From Glandiceps talaboti (Eukaryota; Hemichordata; Enteropneusta; Spengelidae): a stretch of DNA of 64,000 nucleotides. Shown here piece by piece: positions 39,311 through 52,012 of this stretch. The DNA lies in contig NC_135551.1 in the NCBI RefSeq assembly GCF_964340395.1, positions 12,424,379 through 12,488,378 of the forward strand. Direction: 5' to 3'. The notes under the pieces were generated by a model. That model was not told the origin of the DNA. It saw only the letters and a program-made list of their open reading frames with translations, and did not search any database. Numbering within the stretch: the stretch's first letter is position 1; every line of letters starts with the position of its first letter. A program made the position numbers and the translations under genes.

Positions 39311-41094
39311 GTATTTAGGTCACAGCTCTACTTTGCTTGCATGGCTATGATTTATTAGAAACATCCATTATGTGAATTAGGTATATCCTGCCCAGAAGGG
39401 GTGCCGGTACTTTTGAAACTCAAAGTTAAAGAGAAATATGAAATCTGATGAGGACGTTTCTTTCACAGTGCCCAAGATTACAAATTGATCAACTCTTCCA
39501 TTTTAAGCCAGAGTTCATTTAAAATGTTCTAATCAAGATTGTGTAAAATTATTTGATGATACTACATGTAATTAAGAAGACCCATGTTTTAGATGGTTAT
39601 TTATCAAGAATACTCCAGTGCTAGATCAAATGTATGATGCTAGTTCTGTTTTAAACGTTTATAACCAATTGTGCAAGTGTCATCGAGTCCTGCAGTTTTT
39701 CTCACACCAGGTCTCTGTACATACATTTTATTATTAAAAATGTGATGTTTACATAGAAAATGCATTCACCACATAACTAACTGGATAATTTCCATGTTAT
39801 AAGTTCCATTATTCGGGAAATATAAGGTTTTTGTACTATTGTACTACATGTACATTGTAGTGTACATGAATGTTGACAATGTAAATAATTTACAGTGATG
39901 TGGTTGTCTTATTGTACAGTACAATGTATGCTAAAATTTAGTGACATGAGCTCTGCATATACAAATATATGTAGATGTGCAGGTATTCTATCTTTGTGTG
40001 TACACGTGTACTCCGATCTCAATTTTGCACTGTACTTTAGACACATCAAACTTTCAAAGATGGCTATCTGTTCAGGTGATATATTGTGTACTTTTCAATT
40101 CTACCGAGTGTTATATTCCGTCTGGATAACACACTAAACAAATGGATTTATTTGAGTGATATTGATGTGCCCATATTTAGCATATTTGTCCTCTGAGGCT
40201 GAGCTGAGTAGTGAGAGATAGCGTAGTTTACAGTTGGTACTAAAATCAGTATTTAAACTGAATCTTTGTCACAAGGTTTGTTTTCATTGAGATCAAAAGA
40301 ATGGCCAAAAAGGAGTCCTGTTGCCTATGCTATTTATAATTGCATCTATAATATGAAAGTATAGAATAAATTGAGATATGATCTCCAATCAGTTGAACAG
40401 CTTAACATGAGCTCCTGAAATGTATCCATCATCAATGTTGAATTCTTTTGAGTATTATTAAAAAAAACATGTTACCCTGATGTCACACTGTATTCTTTGC
40501 CCCGGATCAACAAAACCATCAGTTTGGTGAGAAGTGGGAGGGGTGGACTGAGTGCAATGAAAGTAATTATCATTCTGGCTACTCAATGTACCGATAAACT
40601 TAATACTTTTAAAATTTATCAAAATTTACTTCAGGCTGTTGACTACCTTTCAACTCCCAAATCACACATAACCTACACTGTTGAACCTTCCTCACACAGA
40701 CATTTGACTCTCACAGATTTGACATGCCGGAACTATAAGTAGGTAACATCTTGTAACATTGAAAATTTACTTTTTTAAGTCTTAGTACCCAAACTGTGTG
40801 TTCTTGTATGAGATTAATTACTCATTTGATTGTTTATAACAAGCAAATAGGGAGTAAATCCTTCAAAAGGCTGTATACCCATGTCAGTTTCTACAGACCT
40901 TGAATATTTTATGATTCGTCAAGGGACTGATAATTGATGGGTTTCAATGTCAACCGGGAGAGTGTTTGAATAAATCTAAAGATTAATGTCACATCTTGTG
41001 TATACTAATTACTGAATGCAAGCAATCACAGTAGATTGAATGTGTACATTCACATGAATTAGTAGGGCTTGTAAATTGAACTGAGATATAAAGC
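39311..41094. other. Intron, no exon assigned
   Basis: An 81-codon open frame at 40497-40742 ends in HRHLTLTDLTCRNYK but has no family likeness or clear splice sites; treated as chance. Confidence 0.45.
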
Positions 41095-41098
41095 TAGG

Positions 41099-41266
41099 AC
41101 TGTACAATATACAACATATAGTTACTTTGGAATGGTAAATAGGAAACGAATGTGGCGTTTCGATTTGTCAACTACGGACCTTGTTCATTGCATGATTCAT
41201 TCATCACATTCATTTCCCATAATACCATTCCAAAGTAACTATAATGTACATTGTATATTGTACTGT
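41099..41266. mobile_element. Foldback MITE (about 168 bp)
   Basis: Left arm GTACAATATACAACATAT, AGTTACTTTGGAATGGTA and GAATGTGG; the right arm gives the same in reverse (...TACCATTCCAAAGTAACTAT...). The inverted repeats are about 55 bp with few mismatches around a short loop containing 'ttgtcaactacgg'. Confidence 0.8.
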
Positions 41267-43204
41267 TCTAGTGTTTCTTGGAGCCACGCGTAAACAATAT
41301 ACATGTACATGTCGTATTCTCCAGATATTGTTCTTGTTCCTGAAGTCCAAGAAGATATTTTGTGTTTAATATCATGATGGCACCATTTGGAATCACAATA
41401 ACACAATGAATAAATGTGAAATGGACATACCGGTACATGTACATAATCTAATAGTTCCATAATTGCTATCTTATCTGCAGGAAATATATACACAGCAGAT
41501 GAAAATGGTTATGATATATATATATATATATATATAACAAAACCTTATAATCTTCAAAATCATAAAATTCAATTAGGTAATGGATTTATAGCAGAATTGT
41601 AAACAATATTCTCAGATTTTGCACACCTAGAATTCTCAGTACCTGAAATAGAATATTATTGCCTAGGTGCATTGTGAAAATAACGAATATTTGATTTCTT
41701 GGTCAACATTATAACTTCTGCTCCGTGCGCTTGACATGCATTACTATAGGCATGGGCAATTATAAGTCAACATTCAACCCTCTAGCCTGAGGTAAAATGG
41801 TATTGCAGGTACTGAGAATTGCATTTTAATTTCATGTTGGTAATTATTTATGACTTCTTTACCCCCCAAAATTGCTAATAATGTTGAATTCTGATATAAA
41901 TTGCTACCTTATATACATGTATATATATATGTGTGTGTGTGTGTATTTAATAATTTTTTTCTTATAATGCAATCAACTTGTTGAGATTTTTCTGATACCT
42001 AATTAAAAATACCATAAATTAATAATTAATTTTGAAATTCAAATTTCTGTAATTGAATTATTTCATTTTTAAGATATGAAGATAAGATTGCTACTTACAA
42101 CTTGTTTGTGCGCTAGCCTCTGCTCTTTCTCCCAATATGATTTAGTCTTGATTCTAATTTAAGTGATAATTTCATTATTTTGTCATCTGCCTGTACATTT
42201 GCATTGGTTGGGATTTCCTGATGATACCTAGTTAAAAATTCTATAATTATTTTTAACATTATTCACGTGTTTGCAATTAAATCTTTTCATTTTTAAGAAA
42301 TAATACTAACATCAAAATTATGTACATAACATGTGACTGTCGTGTCAGTACTTGCAGCTATGTGATTTCCCTAGAATAAAACTGCTCATAAATTTGATAA
42401 TATGCAGGTATAAGTAATGATGGAATATCAAGTTTTTTTTAACTCAGTTATATTACAGTTATGTAATTTCTCACTTGCTGTAAGTCCATGTATCATTGAT
42501 AGTTGATACAACCTATCATTGGTGTACATAGTATTACCGGTACATGAACACATGTAAGGTATCATCGGTGTGCCCTCTAAAGCTAATAGGGCATGCCTCA
42601 TACAATTGCTCATGAGCACCAAAATTTGGTGTTCCCCTATTTTGCAAGAAATCCCAGCATTTTTCTCTTTTTGACTAACAACAACAAAATTTGGCTACTA
42701 TTAGAATGCACACTGGGTATCATACCAATCACGTTAACTATCATTACACAATTTTACCGGTACTTTATTTGTGTAGTCTGTCTAGTCAGTGGTAAAAGAT
42801 GTTTTTCCCCATATCCTATGTTCTTGAAGGAGATGGCTAGGGCTGCCTGATAGTGTCATTTGTCTTGTCTTTGCAGGTGTTGGTAATGTTTTTCTTTCTT
42901 TTTATTATGGTTTTGATTTAGCTTAATGGAACATTTTGAATGGTTTGTGGTAATAAATACTTCATGGGTAGCAGTTGGAAAGTAGATTGTATTATATGCT
43001 TTTTGCATGTTGTAATGCATAATGGATGCAATGCTTAAACTTGTAAGAAATTGATAGATTTTCTAGACTCGGAAAGTTGGACGCCTCCAGTTCTTTTTTT
43101 TTTCTTTTCTGCTTTTTTTTGGGCATTAGTGAAGAGTATATATATTTTTTCTAGTTGAGATACTGTCAGCAAACAGGGCAATTTTTCTTATTTCTGTTTT
43201 TCAG
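41267..43204. other. Intron, only short simple repeats
   Basis: TA run near 41515-41536 and TATG/TG run near 41917-41945. No exon recognised. Confidence 0.5.
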
Positions 43205-43297
43205 CCTGAGAAAGTGATAGGGGAATTCAACAGTGGGTTGGCCTCTGATGTCTTATGGCACACTGTGTTGAACCTGCCTGTAGAATCTGAGTTAGAG
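43205..43297 (+). CDS. Candidate alternative exon in the long intron (GC-AG donor)
   Basis: The acceptor follows a good pyrimidine tract (ttatttctgtttttcag). The segment is 31 open codons beginning PEKVIGEFNSGLASDVLWHT and ending NLPVESELE. The likely donor is GAG|gcaagt, the classic GC-type donor, which gives phase 0 at both ends; a GT donor four bases on would give phase 1. The phases allow splicing from 37016 and on to 46448. I do not recognise the peptide in any family. It could be an alternative cassette of the DUF4139 gene, a piece of a nested gene, or chance. The minisatellite array starts within about 40 bases of its end. Confidence 0.4.
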
Positions 43298-43339
43298 GCA
43301 AGTGACTATAAATCTAAGTTCATTGGTTGTTGTAATCTA

Positions 43340-44700
43340 GCATAGATAGAATAGATAGAATAGACGGATAGATGGATGGATGTAGTCTGTTTTGAGAATC
43401 ATAAAGTAGATTGTAGTTTCTATTAAATCTAGCATGTAGATGTGGTATATTTTGAGATTTTGTAGAAAGTAGTTTCTATTGAATCTAGCATAAATGCAAT
43501 CTGTTTTTAGAATTGAGTAGATTGTACTTTCTGTTGAATCTAGCATAAATGTTTTGAGAATTAGGTAGAATATTGTAATATCTTGTTTTGGGTACTGTAG
43601 TGCAAATATAATCTAACATAGATAGATGTAGTGTATTTTGCGAGTTGGGTAGAATGTAGTTACATTTTGTAAATGTATAATATATACATCATATAGATAG
43701 TTGCAGTCTATTTGAGAATTAGGTAGAATGTAGGAACCTGTTTTGGGGTCCTGTACAATGTACTCTAAATATAATCTAACATACAAATGTAGATAAAGTG
43801 TATTTTGAGAATTAGGTAGAATGTAGTATTAAAGGCTGAAATCTAGCTTAGATAGTCTATTTGAAAATTAGGTAGAATGTAGTATTAAAGGCTGAAATCT
43901 AGCTTAGATAGTCTATTTGAAAATTAGGTAGAATGTAGTATTAAAGGCTGAAATCTAGCTTAGATAGTCTATTTGATAATTAGGTAGAATGTAGTATTAA
44001 AGGCTGAAATCTAGCTTAGATAGTCTATTTGAGAATTAGGTAGAATGTAGTATTAAAGGCTGAAATCTAGCTTAGATAGTCTATTTGAAAATTAGGTAGA
44101 ATGTAGTATTAAAGGCTGAAATCTAGCTTAGATAGTCTATTTGAAAATTAGGTAGAATGTAGTATTAAAGGCTGAAATCTAGCTTAGATAGTCTATTTGA
44201 TAATTAGGTAGAATGTAGTATTAAAGGCTGAAATCTAGCTTAGATAGTCTATTTGAGAATTAGGTAGAATGTAGTATTAAAGGCTGAAATCTAGCTTAGA
44301 TAGTCTATTTGAAAATTAGGTAGAATGTAGTATTAAAGGCTGAAATCTAGCTTAGCTAGTCTATTTGAGAATTAGGTAGAATGTAGTATTAAAGGCTGAA
44401 ATCTAGCTTAGATAGTCTATTTGAGAATTAGGTAGAATGTAGTATTAAAGGCTGAAATCTAGCTTAGATAGTCTATTTGAAAATTAGGTAGAATGTAGTA
44501 TTAAAGGGTGCATTCTAGCTAAGATAGTCTGAGAATTAGGTAGAATGTAGTATTAAAAGGCTGAAATCTAACTATACTCTATTTGAGAATTATGTAGAAT
44601 GTAGTGACTTTAATTATGTACATGTAATGTAGCATAGATACAATGTAGATGCAGTCTGTTTGAGAATTACAAACTGTAGGTAGACTGTAGTAAGTGTTGC
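43340..44700 (+). repeat. 56-bp minisatellite with diverged flanks
   Basis: The core (43804-44510) holds 13 units of 56 bp containing ATTAGGTAGAATGTAGTATT, AAAGGCTGAAATCTAGC and TTAGATAGTCTATTTG. Units differ mainly at one site before AATTAGG and follow a G-A-A-T order that repeats every four units. Older, diverged units extend to about 43340 on the left and 44700 on the right. Confidence 0.92.
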
Positions 44701-46447
44701 TTTGGGGTAGTCTGATGTATTCTTTATGGTTTCAGTCAATGCTTTACAATTCAGTGTTCGTGAATAGAAGATAAAGTTGATGAGATATATTCACAGTAAA
44801 ATGTACAAGCTGCGTGATATTTTTTCATACAGTATTAAGCTTAATAGTGTTTTTTTATCCTGATGATGAATTATACAATGACCTACATGAATTTCTGATT
44901 TTCAAGTTTCTGAAGTAGCACAGTCATATATTTTACATCGAGAGAGAACATTGCATCCATTATTTGAAAGGTTTTTTTTTTGCACTCTCCACACAGCAGC
45001 TATATTCTTGCTTCTTGAATGCATTTGAACATGTTTAAGTACAGCCGAATTGATTCTTCAAGTATGTTAATTAACTGTAGAGGCATTTATGAAGTCTGCT
45101 TCCTTGCTACTTAAAGCTGTCTTTGGCACATTACAAGAAGAGTTAATGCTTGGGCATGTTTTAAACAAGCTACATGTAGTGTATTTCCTTTGGTTATATA
45201 TTGTGAGTGACACGAGTAGTTGTATAAAAGTTGATACGTGACAGTATATGCAAATATGTGTGCATAATTAAAAGTCTGCATAATTTAATGTACAGTTTGT
45301 GTACATGTCTGGAGGCTCATTTATCCATGTATTGATTTTTTTTTACTATCACAAGGGTAAATGACAGTTCACAGTTTGTAGTTTAGGGAGTTTAAATTCT
45401 AGAGAAATGCAGCAGATGTTGGCTATTTTGCGCACTTTCTTGATAGAGACAAAATACAGACTTTAATATCTTGATTTGATTTTCAATGTCAAGTGCCTAA
45501 GCCTTTTTGAAGTCTTGAACTTGAAGCTAAAACACAGAAATTCATAATTATGTTTCAATACTTAGAAATTTTCTAATTGAAATTAGATATAGTATACTTC
45601 AAAGTGTTTGTCATGTTTGGAAAGCATGTAATTCTAAGAACACCAAGAGCTATTTGAGAGTAACATTTTTTGTTGCATATTTTAAAATGCACTTGGAAGT
45701 TCACTTGCCAATGACCCCCACTTATAAAAATACAAATTGTTGCTGAAGTACATGTATGTACAAAAGTCTTGTTAAATATCTTTTAAGACATTTTGGAAAA
45801 TGGATTTAGAGTTCTTTGGCAAGATGTATACCTTTTTAAAATTGAATGAATGAATAAGTGGTCCCTGCGATTTTAGTTTAGAGGAAAATTCTGAAGTGAA
45901 AAGAGAATTTCATTTTCAGAAAAAACTTTTGAGATGTAGACTGAGATAATCTTAGTTTGAGGTAAATTTTGAGTTAGCGAGATTATTTTATTTTATTTTG
46001 ATGAAAATTCTAAGATCGAGATTGGAATGAAGAGATAGCTTTAGTTGTTTAAGATTTCATGAGATAATTTCAGTTTTTAAGGAGAATTTTGAGATGAGAG
46101 AGATTTGGCTAATGAGATTTAGAATTATTTTGGCTTTGAGACAGACCCGCAGTGTTATCTACATGTATGCTGCCGTGTCACTCACAAATTAATTGAAAGT
46201 TGTTTATGAAAACTAAACCACTGCAAGATGATTCATTGTTCTTTCACAAAGATGCTGACAAACATGTTTTTTTCTCTTCCTAGTTTGATATTCAATTAGT
46301 GGTTTGTATAAGCTATATATTCAATTTAGAGTTGCCACTGTCAACTAAACTCTGCTGATTAATTGAATGAACAGATTTCTCCTTGTTGCTATGATTGCAT
46401 CTTGTTGCCATGGTAACTATTGGTGTGGTGATGGATATTCTTCATAG
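44701..46447. other. Intron, no exon seen
   Basis: AT-rich. Near 45870-46140 the phrase 'attttgag(a)t(g)...gaga' recurs about every 50-60 bases, suggesting a very old tandem repeat. Confidence 0.4.
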
Positions 46448-46575
46448 GTGCCTTCATCTATGCATGTTGTCTTCCTTAGCACAGAGAATGTTGTACCTTA
46501 CAGCCTGGAGGGTGTCATCTGCTGTGGACAGCAACTTAAAGTGTTCTTGTCTCAATATCAGTCACGACAAATAAG
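46448..46575 (+). CDS. Candidate alternative exon to the 49669 linker exon
   Basis: ttcttcatag precedes and ATAAG|gtaatc follows. There are 42 open codons plus two bases, so entry is phase 0 and exit phase 2, the same as exon 49669-49880. The peptide includes HVVFLSTENVVPYSLEGV and ends LKVFLSQYQSRQIR. The 'SLEGV...FLSQYQSR' stretch loosely resembles 'LLEGMQGFFDLYEGQAARLD' of the standard linker exon, but the likeness is weak and may be chance. It could splice to 51080 in frame, but not to 49669. Unassigned otherwise. Confidence 0.42.
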
Positions 46576-47028
46576 GTAATCTCAAATACACTAGTGACAT
46601 TATCTGCCCAGATTCTACCTATACCAAATGATACATGATGTGCCTTCAAAAGGGTGAATATTACCTGCACCACGCAATGGATAACTTTGCCTTCTGAAGG
46701 GTTTCAGAATACATGTAATATAATTAGTAGTAGTAAGCCTACAAATAAAAGCTATCAGACAATTAAGCAGTAAGTGTACAATGTGTTTGTTGTTTTTTTC
46801 ACATTGTACATTATGAGATATGTCTTGACAAATCTTATTATGTCTATATTCAATACAAAGTCTATCTTTTATAGTGGTCACATTTATTTGGATAGTATAA
46901 ACTGTTTGATATATTAATATAACATCTTTTTAACTGTTCATTATTCATCAATATTGCCAAAGCTCACTGAAAAGAGGTATTTCCTTGATAATTTTAATGA
47001 TTTTCCAGTTTTCTGATACAATCACGGT

Positions 47029-48005
<977 letters not shown>

Positions 48006-48364
48006 GAACAAAAAAATATGGAATATGTATTCTGGTCACGCCACATCATGACAATGCACGTCTATGATTTCATAACAGCACATGTGACATAGACACTGTC
48101 TATGTCACTGGTACTGCTGTGTGTGAAATATGACTCTTTGAGACAAAATGTTCAAAATTGCCATTACTTTCCTCAGTTGAAAAAAAAATTATTACTGGTG
48201 CTGGTATAATTATGTTGTTCTCCAATATTTTTCTTCATTCAGAACATAATACTCTTGACCTAAGGGTTGTCACTATTCATCTAGCAACGAATAGTGAAAA
48301 AGCCCCCTAAGGTCACTCATATTTTCCTTGGCTGAACGAAGAAAAATATTGGGGAATAACATCT
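48006..48364. mobile_element. Family 2 MITE, copy 4 with leader
   Basis: Leader AATATGGAATATGTATTCTG...CATGACAATGCACG, an internal CATAGACACTGTCTATG palindrome, then arms TTCTCCAATATTTTTCTTCA and GAAAAATATTGGGGAATAAC. A degenerate fifth copy is at 48676-48800. Confidence 0.7.
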
Positions 48365-49668
48365 AAATATACAAAAATGTAAATAGTTTTGTATCAAAGT
48401 TGCATTTTTATTTTATTGTAATTCTATATACATATCTGTATAATCTGAAATTTGTGAACATACATGCAATGCAACAATTTGTTTGATATTCAGATTATTA
48501 TGACCCCAAGTTGTACACATTCAAAAAGAAAATACAGGATTTTTCTTCTGCTCATGATATATTACAAGATGTGTCTACCTGAGTCATTGCTGAGTTTGAA
48601 ATAATGGATTCAAAACGTTTAGGTTTGCAATTATTTTCCCCATTTTTACTGAAATTAAGCTTGTGTAGGGCCAGGTGTAATTATATTATTCTTCAATATT
48701 TCTCTTCATTGAGCTGGAAAATAGTTTTTTTGATATAAGGGTTTTGTCATTTATGTAGTTGATTTATAGTAACAAGGTTATCTCTGACATTTTGTGAAGG
48801 TTAAATGAAAATAAAATAATGGTTAATAATGTGTAAATGTCAGATTGTAACCTTTAGCCGTTGTACTCGTATGTCAAAAACCAAAGACTTACTGTGATAG
48901 AGAATCACCGTCTACACGAGTATACCTTTTCCTTCTGTGATAGTACAGACACTTTACCATACAAATAAACTTTCTAGTATTAAGCAGTCTTACAGCATGA
49001 ATGCAGTCCATGGATTGTATAAATACATGATTTGTAATCTGTTTTGGGATATCATGAGAGAAACATCCAATTCCCTGACCTGACCTGACAAGAATATACA
49101 TTGTAAATGCATACAATTGTATGTTACAATGCCCGTAGATTGGAAACATATTTGGAGATCAAATGCAGTCTGCATTGTTGAGGGTGTACCGACTTATCTG
49201 TTTTTATTATTCAACCTGCATAGTACATCATACTTCATGTAGCACAATTGAGAATGTGTGTATGTAAATGTGTAAACTCTTCTAGGACTTGTATTTGTGC
49301 TGATTGGTTGAGTTTTATACAAGCAATTAAGGTTCTTAACTGTATGTTTTGTACTTCTTGTGATCATAACATAAATACAACAACAACAAAATTTGTCAAT
49401 GTCCTTGCTTAAGCTATTAGTTACAACTATTTGCAAATTAAAGGACAATACAAGAAATTAATTTCATAACCTTTCTTGTATTATACTCATTGTATGGTAT
49501 AATTTCAGCACTATAAATTTCAGTTATAAAAGTATGCTTTAATGTCACCACCATTATTATGCTCAATATGTTTGTCTTTTTTTCAAAGTAAAACCAATTA
49601 AATATATGATTGAGCCTTTACAGGAATTGATTAAGATTTCCAATTTGTTATTCCCCAATATCGTTTAG
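48365..49668. other. Intron end, repeats only
   Basis: Includes the degenerate family 2 fragment at 48676-48800. No further exon recognised before 49669. Confidence 0.5.
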
Positions 49669-49880
49669 GAAGGAACTCAGGCTAGTTTGACCAGGGTTCT
49701 AGACAGAGATCTCTTGGAAGGAATGCAAGGTTTCTTTGATCTGTATGAAGGTCAGGCAGCTAGACTGGATACTTCCCTCAATCAAGTTTGTTTGGATACA
49801 GAAAAAGTTGATGAAGAGCTGAGAGTTTGCAACAAGAACATCAATCAGTTAGATGCTGGTAGAGATGGCTGCCAAACCAG
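49669..49880 (+). CDS. Exon: helical linker between DUF4140 and DUF4139
   Basis: The acceptor is tatcgtttag and the donor ACCAG|gtatta. It carries 70 codons plus two bases (phase 0 in, phase 2 out). The peptide is EGTQASLTRVLDRDLLEGMQ, then GFFDLYEGQAARLDTSLNQV, then an acidic helix LDTEKVDEELRVCNKNINQL. This continues directly from STVTDK of the 36785 exon and matches the helical hairpin found between the two domains in this family. Arg spanning the exit junction leads into EVSIMLETREE of the next exon, confirming the join. The preceding intron is 12.6 kb. Confidence 0.88.
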
Positions 49881-49989
49881 GTATTATTATTAACCCTTAA
49901 AGTAATGACTGGGTTTTCTGTAAATTCACCATAAATATAGGGTGTCGGGCTTTAAAGAGTTATACATTAATAAAATTAATCAGATTTTA

Positions 49990-50235
49990 AAATGAGTTAT
50001 TTGTTACATATTTTTGATAGTGCCTGATTCATCCTTGTTGACATTGATTGAAAAAGGGTACCCACAAGACAAATATTTTGATTTAAAATGTACCAGTATA
50101 TAAAGTTACATGTACAATAAAATATATAATGATATGTACATACACTAGGTAAGTCAGTATAAGGTTTTAGTGCATGAATCTTCTTGAAGAAACAGGAAGT
50201 TTTGTTAATAAAAAATATGATTCTAATAATGTACC
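49990..50235 (+). repeat. Intronic duplication, left copy
   Basis: Shares 'gattcatc(c/t)ttgtt', 'acccac(a/t)agacaa', GATAAGTCAG/GGTAAGTCAG and TGCATGAATCTTCTTGAAGA with 50818-51055. Confidence 0.65.
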
Positions 50236-50408
50236 AGACTTTAACAATTTAAGTATACAAGATAAACTCTCTTTTACTCATGACTATTAAAGTTCTGGAA
50301 TTTTTCTGCTGACTTTATTTATAAGACTTTTGGAAAGAGAAAAATCATACTGTATGATTAATTTTCTCCAGTATTTATTTTCAATATGTATATTTATATT
50401 GTTCTATT

Positions 50409-50720
50409 GTGTCTTCTAAGCCCAGTGGGCTGGATGTGGTAACTCTTTAATTTATACGGTACATGTATTTGTGTCTTCTAAGCCCAGTGGGCTGGATGTG
50501 GTAACTCTTTAATTTATACGGTACATGTATTTGTGTCTTATAAGCCCAGTGGGCTGGATGTGGTAACTCTTTAATTTATACGGTACATGTATTTGTGTCT
50601 TCTAAGCCCAGTGGGATGGATGTGGTAACTCTTTAATTTATATGGTACATGTATTTGTGTCTTCTAAGCCCAGTGGGTTGGATGTGGTAACTCTTTAATT
50701 TATACAGTACATGTATTTGT
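50409..50720 (+). repeat. 62-bp minisatellite, five copies
   Basis: The unit is TGTCTTCTAAGCCCAGTGGG, CTGGATGTGGTAACTCTTTA, ATTTATACGGTACATGTATT. AGCCCAGTGGGCT is a perfect small hairpin. Copies differ by single bases; two have lost the stem pairing. Confidence 0.93.
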
Positions 50721-50817
50721 ATTGAACGAAATGTTCACTTGGTAAGCCCACATAGGACACGTAAATAAATAAAACCAACAAACAAACAACAATAGTAATT
50801 GATTACTTTTGTATTAA

Positions 50818-51055
50818 CGAGAGTTATGATAATTACCAGATTCATCTTTGTTAATTGGCACTAGTTATAAAAGAACACCCACTAGACAATTTTTTCTGAT
50901 TTAAACTTATATAATGGTACATTGTTTAATGAAATACAGTAATGATAATTGTATTACATAGTTAGATAAGTCAGGGTAAGTTTTTTGTGCATGCATCTTC
51001 TTGAAGAAATGTGCAAGAAGTTTTGTAAATAATAATATAATTCTAATAGTAATAA
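50818..51055 (+). repeat. Intronic duplication, right copy
   Basis: Partner of 49990-50235, about 830 bases downstream, with the minisatellite between. It ends about 25 bases before the DUF4139 exon. Confidence 0.65.
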
Positions 51056-51079
51056 TTGATTGTTTGTTGTTTATTTCAG

Positions 51080-51209
51080 AGAAGTGTCAATAATGTTAGA
51101 AACTAGAGAAGAATGTGAAGTAGAGATGTTGGTATCATATATTGTATCTCATGCCAAATGGACACCTAAATATGACATCAGAGTCTTTACTGAGGACAAA
51201 ATGATGAAG
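51080..51209 (+). CDS. Exon: start of DUF4139
   Basis: Acceptor tttatttcag, donor ATGAAG|gtataa; one base plus 43 codons, phase 2 in and 0 out. The translation reads EVSIMLETREECEVEMLVSY, then IVSHAKWTPKYDIRVFTEDK, then MMK. The 'v.le....e.el.vsY.Vs.A.W.P.YDiRv' pattern is the opening of DUF4139 and the strongest identification in the window. The intron before it contains a 62-bp minisatellite and an older duplication. Confidence 0.93.
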
Positions 51210-51866
51210 GTATAACTATATATTGTCATGTATGATTTACTAGTATCACTGTTTTGTATTCATTTGCATTTTTAACTGAAATTAATCTTGGTATGAAGAC
51301 ATAGCATAATCAATTTGATGACATACTTATATGAACATATATAGTAAAATGTGGAAGTCCCTATTATGTAATCAACTAATAATGTCAGAAGACAATATTG
51401 TAATGTTATAGAAAGTGTGTATTGGCATTAACATTATACTACTAGCCTTGTTTAGTCAAGGTTTTATTAGCCCCCACTCCATTTAATGCAGGGTTGGGCA
51501 CTAAGTGGCCATTGTGACACATACTGATTCCAACCAAACCTGGTACAAATGTCAGATACTGTAGTTTAATATCACATCACTTTATTTTTGTGACATTTAT
51601 GATAGTTGAACTGAATTAACATTTGTCATGAAATTCAGATTTTGAATTAGTAAGTTGAAATGTTTGTTAGTATGACATTTTTACTATATTCACTCCAGTA
51701 AAAAGCTTAGAATGAACTAGCTTGTGCTGTTTCATCACATGGAATTTACTAATAAAATGTATGTATTGTATATTTGATATTAAACCATAAAATTATACAT
51801 ATTCTATACATGTACAGACTTTCTTGATTTATAATATAACTGTGTCATGACTGGCTATCTTTCTAG
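51210..51866 (+). other. Intron between the two DUF4139 exons
   Basis: AT-rich, no further exon or repeat of note. Confidence 0.7.
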
Positions 51867-52012
51867 ATAATGTATTATGGCATGATTCAACAAAACACTG
51901 GTGAAGATTGGAATGATGCTAAACTATCATTGTCCACAGCAATGCCAAGTGTGGGAGGCAGTCCACCACCACTAGGGACACAGATGCTTACATTCAAACC
52001 AAAACTCCTCAA
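51867..52012 (+). CDS. Exon: DUF4139 core motif QNTGEDWND
   Basis: Acceptor ctatctttctag, donor CTCAA|gtaagt; 48 codons plus two bases, phase 0 in and 2 out. The peptide begins IMYYGMIQQNTGEDWNDAKL and continues SLSTAMPSVGGSPPPLGTQ. The 'Y.g.i.QnTGEDW.da.L.LSTA.P' motif is a hallmark of DUF4139. It ends LTFKPKLLK at the point where family members have a variable, low-complexity insert before the second half of the domain. The downstream exon choice is the open question: both 56807 and 62050 can complete the split codon. Confidence 0.93.

Noticed and set aside
40497-40742. 81-codon frame in the long intron
   Set aside because: No family likeness and no clear acceptor; likely chance.
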